Part shown: positions 56,582 through 64,000 of the stretch, in pieces
Position numbering within the stretch: the stretch's first letter is position 1
Layout of the letters: each line of letters starts with the position of its first letter
DNA from: Mucidula mucida
Lineage: Eukaryota > Basidiomycota > Agaricomycetes > Agaricales > Physalacriaceae
Reading direction: 5' to 3'
NCBI GenBank assembly: GCA_015501055.1
Contig: JADNYV010000086.1
Location: forward strand, 82,272-146,271
DNA: 64,000 nt
The notes under the pieces: generated by a model
Databases searched by the model: none
What the model was told of the DNA's origin: nothing
What the model saw: the letters and a program-made list of their open reading frames with translations, nothing else
Made by a program: the position numbers and the translations under genes

Positions 56582-59500
56582 TTACAGAGGGTTGAAGAGT
56601 CCATCTAAATCATCCATCTCGACATACATATCGCCTGGTGTGAACCACCCTTCCATCAGGTGAAAGCCGTGGGGATCCGGGAACAGTGGCTCATGTGGCG
56701 GTTCCAGCAAAGGATCATGCGGCACCGCATCCGTTGAGGTAGGTGTGTTCGCAAGTATGTTTTGGTGGAAGTTCATGAGCGATGTCGTTGATGGAGAGAG
56801 GTGAAGAGTGTCTGGGGCTGTAGTGGGCACAGCGGTGGGATTCTCTGCGGGTGTATCCGTGAGTGTGATCCCAGTTGGGGCTGTGCCAGTTGATGAAGAA
56901 TTGTCGGGGAAGAAGATCTGACCGTACTGAGTGCTGCAAATCTTGATCTGAGCAGCGGTCTTGTAGTCGATGACAAGATCTTCCATGATGAGGGCTGTCG
57001 TGACTTCCGGAACAAGGACACATTTGAGATACTTGATGGAGGGCATACTCCAATACTGCTGCGCGTTGCGGAACTGGTTTGGGTAAGTCTGGAGTAGAGA
57101 CTCGGTGATGATCGCTAGTCCTCTGGGCCAATAGCTAGTTGATTTGAGTGAGTCAAGTCGTAAACATCAAATCAAAGTAAATAACGCACTATCCTGCACT
57201 AGTGATATCCATACTTAATAATTCACCGCTCAGACTAAACGTCTTGTTTGCCCCATACGCCTCGACGGATTGTAGAGTGAGACTGAAGAAGTAAGATTTC
57301 CAGATGTTGAAGTCCCGATGAGGGGTAGGCAGGAAAAGGGCGCCACAAACAAAGCTTTGGATGATGGTGTTCTTGGTAATGCGTTCCAACAATCCAGCAA
57401 AGTTGACTACCACACGAGGATAAGTCTCTGTAGCGAGTATATTAGGAAGAGAGATGGCCTCAAATTTGTGAAGAGCACAGAAGTCTCCAAGTAGGCCAAT
57501 GTTATGCTCGTTACTTGTCATGGTCGCGATATGATCGCTCAAAGCGGAAAGTTGTTGACTTGGGTTTATCGGCAACGGCCCATCACAACGCTCGCAAATC
57601 CCTGTCTCCAATGACGACGACGACAAATAAATGACATGCTCCATGCCAGATACCAGGTTGGCCACTTCTACTTGTGCACTCTCAAATTTGGGAGTCGTCA
57701 TACTGAGAACAGGATCTGTGTATATTGCTGGTTGGATAAATGCCGCATTGCTAAGCCAAGGAGGTGGCTGAACAGGAGTGGCTGACAACAACGGGGGAAC
57801 AGACTGCGATGCCAATAAAGATGGGATAGAAACAGGGAGCAGTGTTGGTGAGGAGGCGGCAGATACTATGGATGGCATGTTGTCGTCTTTCTTCTGTTTC
57901 TTCCGTGGTCGCTCAACCTCTTTGTCAACTTCCTCAGTCTCCTCTGAATCCGTGATATTGAGGACCTTTTCATCCACCGCTGTGAAAAATTCATCCCAAA
58001 CACGTCCACCGTTCTGCTTTGGATTGGCCCATATCTCCCTCATATGCTGACTTGCATTGCGATACTGGCGAAGGTGCTTGTCAAAGACCCCTTTGCTATA
58101 TCGCACGCTGGGAAAAACTCTTTGGAAGATGGCATTACGACTCTCTCTTGGTGAACCACATAGACTTGCTTGCTCCAGGATAGTTTTGATACCATTAAGA
58201 ATAATGTGCGCTGGTCGTCCTTTAGGCCACAGATGTTGGAAATGACCATTCTTCTCTAGGTCATCGGAATATGGAATAAGGAAAGGTGATGGCACAGACG
58301 GAGATGGTGACGACAAAACCCAAGATATGGTGGTTGACTTGGGTATGTTCTTTGTTGTTGTACAAGGAACGGGAGTGCTGATTGACTCTGCAGGTGCTTT
58401 CCTCTTGCGAGCCATCAGTAATGGTTTCTTTGCTTTGAGATAATACGTCTCGATGTCAGGACAATCGTCATCTGTTAATTTTGTGCCATTGATACCATCC
58501 GGAAGAACACGATAAATCAGAACATCCCCGGTAGCAACTTGTCGGATGGTATCAAGCCCGTGTATATGCCACTCGTCATCTTTGTCGACGTATGTCTGGA
58601 ATGATGTGCACGATCCAGTTAAGGCCTCCTGAAGGATGTTGCTTTCTCCAGCTGTCATATCGGGCATGTTCATCGCGGTATGGTCAAATATTATTGGTTC
58701 TCTGTCCTTCTAAACAGGAATGTCAGTATTTTTCTTTGTATGGAGCTGCATGCTTACCTCGTAATAGATGACAATCTTCACCAATCTGTACTTGTGAATC
58801 GATGCCATCTGTGCGTGCTTTTTCCGAGCAGTCACAGCATCATCCTCTATAGCGGCTGCCTGATGCGCTGCCAACCACTCCGGTGTAGCGTGTTGCCACA
58901 TTTCCGAAAGAGGTTTTGCATAGCCGGCTGCGGGAGGAACTAGCGGTGCAGTTATGGATCGAGTTGAAAAGGAAGATGGAACGAATGGTGCAGTTGACGG
59001 CCACATCAAAGAGAGAATGGCTTGGGATGACATGTTAGGAACATGTAGTGGGGCTCCTTGAGAGGGCCTGCTCTATCCAGGATTAACAGCACAAGCATGA
59101 GCACCCACACTACACGGCGGCTGCACTTGATGATCTGCGAGAGCGCGTCTGGCCGCGGACGCACAGCAGCTTTGGCATAGAAGCTCCCAGCAATTCACAC
59201 ACCCTTGACAGCGCTCGCCGCTCTGTGTTCTGCACAATGGGTTGCGACAGTAGATACCGCCTTTGGCACGCGAGTTTGCCTGTATTTCCGTTTTTTGATG
59301 AACCATCATAGGTAGTTCTGTACCGTTTTCGAGGATGACACGTTGGGACTGAGAGATTGTTGGGAGATTTTTGAACATGTCAGCGGTATAGAGGAAGCCG
59401 GGATTGCTCTTCATCTTATCGACCATTGCCGTTGCAATTGCGAATGGGAGAGATGGACTGTGGAAGATGGTCGAGCGACAATATCTGTTGGTACACTGTG

Positions 59501-59683
59501 CATCGTTTTGTGAGTAAGACATTGTATAGTTCAACGTAGAAGACGTACTGTCTGCTGCACTCGGTCCAAGTTGTCTATGTTACCACCACGGCCAAGATTC
59601 ACGTTGGGTGGGTTCAAATGATTATTGCACTTGATACACTGCGCATTGGGGTAGTAGACACCGACTACGGCGCGTAGAAGCAT
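56582..59683 (-). pseudogene. RTC4-like domain gene linked to KDZ element, nonsense-mutated
   Basis: Start ATG 59683 ('MLLRAVVGVYYPNAQCIKCN'). N-terminal Cys-rich part with CxxC pairs ('CTNRYCRSTIFH', 'YCRNPLCR', 'CQGCVNCWELLCQSCC'), then an in-frame TAG (59075-59073) after 'AVNPG'. The same frame continues with 'PNMSSQAILSLMWPS' and 'HKYRLVKIVIYYE'. The large exon 58673-57189 follows, with a basic Lys/Arg patch and 'GICERCDGPLP' and 'GDFCALHKFEAISLP'. The last exons read 'WPRGLAIITESLL' and 'KYLKCVLVPEVTTALIMEDL', stop 56582. The C-terminal part fits the RTC4-like domain of fungal proteins. The TAG could be a Gln codon changed by one C-to-T. Function unknown; DNA or chromatin binding is only a guess. 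Confidence 0.6.
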
Positions 59684-60521
59684 GGATCCAAGAAGCACAA
59701 CAAGTCAATACAACGTGGGAGTAAGAGAGAAAGTGCAACAGTAAAGTGGCATCAATTCCAAAGTGTCTCGTGTTGTCTACCACATGACCGTACACAACAC
59801 GCTGGCAGCTGCTTGAACACGGACCTACAACTGGTAAGCTACGTACAGTAATGCTCCGCGCCTAGGTCGGAGCGGGCTTGGCAAGATCAATCCTCATCAA
59901 TCTCATCAACTGTTTCAGTTCAAAAAGTCGAAATAGCCCAATTTGTTTCATATGCCGGCGCATATCGTATGCGCATATATATGCGACTGTGCTACGGGTT
60001 GGATGTCCTCGTCGCGTCGCCGTTTGCATGTTCAAAGGTACCGTAGAGCCTGCTAAGTACAGAGCAACGAAGAACCAGCCCGGTCCCTTGACATCATCGG
60101 TAGTAGTAGCGATCACTCCTCCACCTCGCCAGATTTCATCCAGCGCGCATCGAAATGCTAGACGAAGTGCATTATCACTCGGAGCGGCTTTATGCATTGA
60201 CTTGTTTTCTTTGAGACCCTGTGGCGGAGGGGGTCTTTACGTGGCGGCAGCAGCTCAGAGAACTTGAACAGTAACGGCCTGGGCGCGCACGAGTAATTCT
60301 CATTTTCGTTACCGCAGATACCAATAATGTGGTATACTGGCATCCAACGATGTACCAATGGCAAAAAAAACACAAGAATGGATTGACACTGTGCATCTGT
60401 CTAGAGAGTCGAAACACGATATCTATCTCTAAGGTACTTGTATATGTAGTGTAGTACTGTCTACGATTATATTACTGGGAGATTATAGGATATTATTGGC
60501 ACGATGGCGGATAATAGATGC
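59684..60521. other. KDZ flank and spacer
   Basis: Contains the CATATG-rich palindromic cluster at 59945-59990 and otherwise no recognised gene. Short open frames here are unsupported. Confidence 0.4.
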
Positions 60522-61043
60522 TTAGCGGCGGCTCGCATGAGCTTGTTGCTGCTGGCAGGCATAGCAGTACGCGTTAATGTGAGGGCCTTGACATAGGTTA
60601 GAAAGGCAGGTGTTGAATGATACGAACTGAGGAGGACATACTGTATTGCTCCGGGAACTTCTTGCTACAGACGGGCGTCAATTAGTAAGTGGTGGTTAAT
60701 AAAATGGGTGGATAGCTTACTACTGGGCGCAGGTCTGGAGGCACTGAGGGGGCCTGCACGTAGCAGGGTGGAAGGTACTGAAGCGACAGTTCACCGATTC
60801 GCATTGAATCTGGTATTGGGTGAGGATAGTAAATACGTGCTGAGGAAGTGTCCTCACAAATTCATCGGGCTGACAGGGAGGAAGTAATATAAGCAGGAAA
60901 GCGAAGGCTCATGAGTCCAAGGACCTACAAGGCTTATTCCGTGGCCACACTTGGTGTAGACATTGCAGACCCTGTAACAAAGCTGTTTGTCAAAAGGTTC
61001 GATGTGTTTGTAGGATGAAGACGTACTGGCGAATGCGGCACAT
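60522..61043 (-). CDS. Small cysteine-rich protein (82 residues, six short exons)
   Basis: Read by chaining exons on the minus strand: 'MCRIRQ' (ATG 61043), intron ending at the second AG (TTACAG), 'VCNVYTKCGHGISL', intron, 'PDEF', intron, 'IQCESVNCRFSTFHPATC' with 'CLQTCAQY', intron, 'KKFPEQY', intron, 'SPHINAYCYACQQQ', stop TAA 60524-60522. Five introns of ~45-65 nt join with consistent phase. The spacing C-x5-C-x5-C-x-H, C-x4-C-x8-9-C, C-x3-C and C-x2-C suggests a zinc-bound or disulphide fold. I recall similar short mushroom proteins with 'VCNVYTKCGH' and 'QY...PHI..xCxxC', with no known function. No signal peptide, so probably intracellular. Confidence 0.65.
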
Positions 61044-63056
61044 ATTAGCTGGTGTAGTTTGAAATTAAAGGTGATAGAATGCTAGTGGCGTATGTCTAGA
61101 CGAGAGAAGGAAAGAAGAAGAGGATGAAGATGACACTTTCTGCCGACGACTCATGGGATTTATACTCCAGCAGTTCAGACCACGGAACACAGATGACTCG
61201 TCCCGTGTGGCGATGGACGCCTGTGCTGAGTTAATTCCGAACGAAATTGTATCCCAGACGCGGTCCCGTCGCAAAAGGACAACTGTCCCAAGATTTCATG
61301 CCGCGGCAGGTCGACTCAGACCGTTCGTTGTCGGGCGCCATACTGAGATGATCGAGACGACTGTTCTCGGGGCATAGGCCAAACAAAGTAGTTGAAGTGT
61401 CACCATGACAGGTCGAACAGATTTAACATTGACGGATCAGATGATCGTGCCGTGAGACTCAGAGTTCGTCGCATCCAAATCACGTCTTGTTCATTTGCAT
61501 CGCCTAGCTTGACTAATAGTCAGCAGAGTTTCCAACGCATCTTCAAGGGCTGCTGAAGTGGGAGTTTTGAAGTGGCTGTGGGAACTTCGGGATGGACCGG
61601 GTCATGGCCGTCGTTTTGTGACAGAAGCACGTGACTGCCTCTAACACTGTGACTAGTGCGGGAACTCACCTTCTTTGACGCCAGAGTTAGGTAGGCGGTT
61701 ACTCAAGGACTGTCAAGACGGCATTCCTCAAAAGTCCTCCTCTTGACCTCTCACGAAAGGAATAAGAAGCGCTCCTTGGACATTCCATAATCTCATTCCG
61801 CTCGTTCCCCTGGCCGCTATTCGATACATGCAAACGGAAATATCAGCGCAGAGCGCTCGACGTTTCGAGCCTTACATCTTAAGTTACCGGCGAACAAGAT
61901 GCTCAATGAATTACTCATAGATGTGGTGCGTCATGCACCACATCATGCCGCCCAGGTAAGTTGTCGATGCTTGACGTTGTAGATGGAACGAAGAGAACTT
62001 CTGTGACTAGCGTGCTTCCACAGCCAAGAAAACACTCGTCGAAACTCTACTCAATGCGAATGGTTCGAAGACGTTACTGCATACTTAATATTGCTACTGA
62101 TGATAGATAAAGAAAGGCGACCATCATATTGAAACGGACAAACTAGAAGAAGGTGAAGGGAAACGGCTTGACCCGATGCCTGACCTGCGTCGACGCGGCA
62201 TCCAGCGCTTACTATGCCAATCATGGACAGCCTGGAAAGCAGCCCCATCCTGTTCAGCGTTACTCTTTACCGGAAACATGTTTCATTCGCGTTCACAGAC
62301 TGTATCTGATGGTGAGCAGTGCGTAGCCTTATCATTTATCAAGACTCTGAAGAGACGAGTTTTCATTTGGTTGTGGCGGCCGTGTTCGTGTCTTACTCCC
62401 GTCGGAAGGGAATTTACCGAGGACAAGGAGGTTTCAAACACTGCCAGTGCGTCGAATGCGGCAACATTCTCCTTCTCTGTTACTCCCTCGTCTTACCGAG
62501 GAATCATCATGTCTTGCTTTGACAGCGGGGCCTTTAATTGTGTTTCTCTTTTTGGTGAGTACTCCGCCAGCGCTATGCGTAATCAATATCATGATAGCGC
62601 GCTGTATACCGCCTCAAGGGCGTCGGCGTATCCCCAATCGCAAACGGCGAAGGGATCAGATTGAAGTTAACCATTGGCAGGTCCGTGACTACGAGGTAGT
62701 CTGATCGTCGCGGATTGGTATGCATGTGCATGTCAAGAGCAACAGCGTGGATCAACTAAGTATGTTAAAGGCATTGACCGTTTCGGATCGCATCAGTCTT
62801 GAAGATGTAAAGACTGACCTTGACGCGAGTTTTGGGCATTGAATATTGAACGCGGTACTCTGAATGTCTAAAAACATCGTTCAAGGTGTCAAATGTACGC
62901 TATCATGGCACTGGGCATCAAGTAGGTTCGTTGTAGAAGTAGACGCAAATTATCATTGGCAGTAAGTTTGAGACCCCATTAGAACAGTCTGCATGTACAA
63001 AGTTAAAGCTTCCGTGTAATCAAAGGTAAAAACAGTCAACTTCTTGAACAAGCTGT
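61044..63056. other. Mostly unassigned; possible decayed membrane-protein fragment
   Basis: 61153-61377 and other short frames look non-coding. Around 61910-62000 a short exon-like piece 'MLNELLIDVVRHAPHHAAQ' precedes a GTAAGT. Around 62222-62290 the + strand reads 'SPILFSVTLYRKHVSFAFTD', faintly like a helix of mushroom membrane proteins, but I cannot chain these into a gene. Treat as unresolved, possibly a decayed gene. Confidence 0.25.
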
Positions 63057-63867
63057 TTAGAAAAGAGTTGCAATGAGGGTACCGATAACACCGGCAAAGT
63101 AGTATGTAGTAGAAACGGCCTGGGCAGCGTTATCACTAGAAGACGAAGAGCTGGCAGCGGATGTAGCCGTGGACGTGCCAGAAGTGGTGGACGAGTCGTC
63201 ATCCGACGAAGAGGTGATCGTGGTGCTGCCAGCGGTGGTAGCAGTCGTTCTGGACATTGACGAGCCATCAGGCGAGAACATCATAGTGAGGCGAGTTTAC
63301 TCACGCGTACGTGGTTTCCTCCGCCGATGTATCTGTCGATCCATACGAGACGCTGACAGAGGTAGAACTGCTCACACAGCTGATCCACGAATCATTAGCA
63401 ACAGCCGATATAGGGAGTTGTCACGTACCTGGTATCGGATCCCTCTTGAACACTAACCTCGCCGGAGTAGGCAATTGCACCAGTGCTGTCCTTCGCACGG
63501 ACGGTTCTGAGGGAGGGTTAAGGTGTTGTAGGCGCTATACATGAGAAACAAAGCTTGCATGCTTGTTCCAGATGTAATATCGACGGTCCAAGTCAATTCC
63601 GTGGCGTTCGTTGCATCAAAGCTTTTAAGCTTTTATCATTGTCAACAAGTTGATTACCAAAAGACAAGGACCACCTACCGCGCTGGCAGAGACGTCTCCC
63701 CCTGTTAAGAAATGTAAGTAGGCGTCTTTGCTGTGACTGCGCAAAGACATACCAGGAATGACTGAAATGTAGTAGGGAGAAGTTCCACCACTCCATTGCA
63801 GGAGCTGGGGCTCTGCACGAACAGAGGTGGTCAAGATGGCGGTCACAAGAAAGCGGCAAAGTTTCAT
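63057..63867 (-). CDS. Secreted Ser/Thr-rich, probably GPI-anchored surface protein
   Basis: Start ATG 63867 with signal peptide 'MKLCRFLVTAILTTSVRA'. The mature start 'EPQLLQWSGGTSPYYISVIPG' is a common immunoglobulin-like opening of Agaricomycete wall proteins. After introns come 'GDVSASA', 'LKSFDATNATELTWTVDITS' with 'GTSMQ', then 'VRAKDSTGAIAYSGEVSVQE', and a long Ser/Thr run ('SRTTATTAGSTTITSSSDDD'). The hydrophobic C-terminus 'YYFAGVIGTLIATLF' fits a GPI-attachment signal. About six introns of ~50-60 nt. An alternative upstream Met (63948) would bury the signal peptide, so 63867 is preferred. Likely a cell-wall or extracellular matrix protein; no catalytic motif is seen. Confidence 0.7.
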
Positions 63868-64000
63868 ACGACACTCAGTAACACCGGAGCTGAAAGTGAT
63901 GGTGAACACCACAAACTTGACAATATCATTCTTCAAAAGTTTACTCACGGAGTTTGATAGTCAGAGCGACGAGACCAGGGTATAAGAGGACGCAGAGCAG

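Larger units (their letters stand above)
53840..60010. mobile_element. KDZ-type transposon region
   Basis: Two convergent genes, a KDZ transposase (+) and an RTC4-like gene (-), are bracketed by clusters of alternating palindromic CATATG/GCATAT words (53865-53975 and 59945-59990). This suggests subterminal repeats of one element. I did not find terminal inverted repeats or a target duplication, so the limits are estimates. KDZ elements with accessory genes are abundant in Agaricomycetes. Confidence 0.5.

Noticed and set aside
62222..62302. A mushroom multi-pass membrane protein gene starting from 'SPILFSVTLYRKHV'
   Set aside because: Only one helix-like piece was found and no further exons could be chained; left as unresolved.

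Overview
The window reads as nuclear DNA of a filamentous basidiomycete, most likely an Agaricomycete. The evidence is dense GT..AG introns of about 46-60 nt; protein families typical of that class (DUF6534 membrane proteins, expanded F-box families, caspase/CHAT proteins, an alcohol-oxidase-type GMC enzyme); and class II transposons of the hAT and KDZ types. I see no rRNA, tRNA or CRISPR array. All calls rest on reading the sequence and on recalled family patterns; no search was run.

Layout. 1.7-7.7 kb: a large + strand gene with an Msb1/Mug8-like N-terminus and a very long V/E/P/A-rich acidic tail, including a run of five microexons. 8.9-12.2 kb: two tandem, damaged paralogues of an uncharacterised family (- strand). 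12.5-18.7 kb: an F-box gene (- strand) split by a 4.3 kb hAT element with terminal repeats and a complete-looking transposase gene. 19.0-21.4 kb: an alcohol-oxidase-like GMC flavoprotein. 22.3-24.0 kb: a DUF6534 membrane protein. 24.1-28.2 kb: a CHAT-domain fragment, the prefoldin subunit 3 gene and a nonsense-mutated caspase-domain gene.

28.3-53.4 kb is a patchwork of segmental duplications. Its main unit is a divergent pair: an F-box gene with a 10-nt first coding exon, and a macrophage-migration-inhibitory-factor (MIF)-like tautomerase with a GC..AG first intron. Three copies are visible (30.3-33.2, 44.0-47.0 and 52.3-53.4 kb), plus extra F-box pseudogenes, a decayed prefoldin-3 copy and decayed CHAT-related fragments. 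A second unit of about 3.5 kb occurs twice (38.0-41.4 and 47.8-51.6 kb). It joins a coiled-coil gene to an array of about 100-bp structured repeats. Those repeats show paired (compensatory) changes in several predicted stems and are the most unusual signal here. The second copy of this unit is bracketed by inverted copies of the MIF segment.

53.4-60.0 kb: a KDZ-type transposase (CxC5/CxC6 cysteine clusters plus the KDZ core) convergent with a damaged RTC4-like gene. 60.5-61.0 kb: a six-exon gene for an 82-residue cysteine-rich protein. 63.1-63.9 kb: a secreted Ser/Thr-rich, probably GPI-anchored surface protein.

Housekeeping-type genes that look intact (prefoldin 3, alcohol oxidase, DUF6534, surface protein) sit as islands among transposons, duplications and pseudogenes. 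This pattern resembles a rapidly turning-over accessory region.
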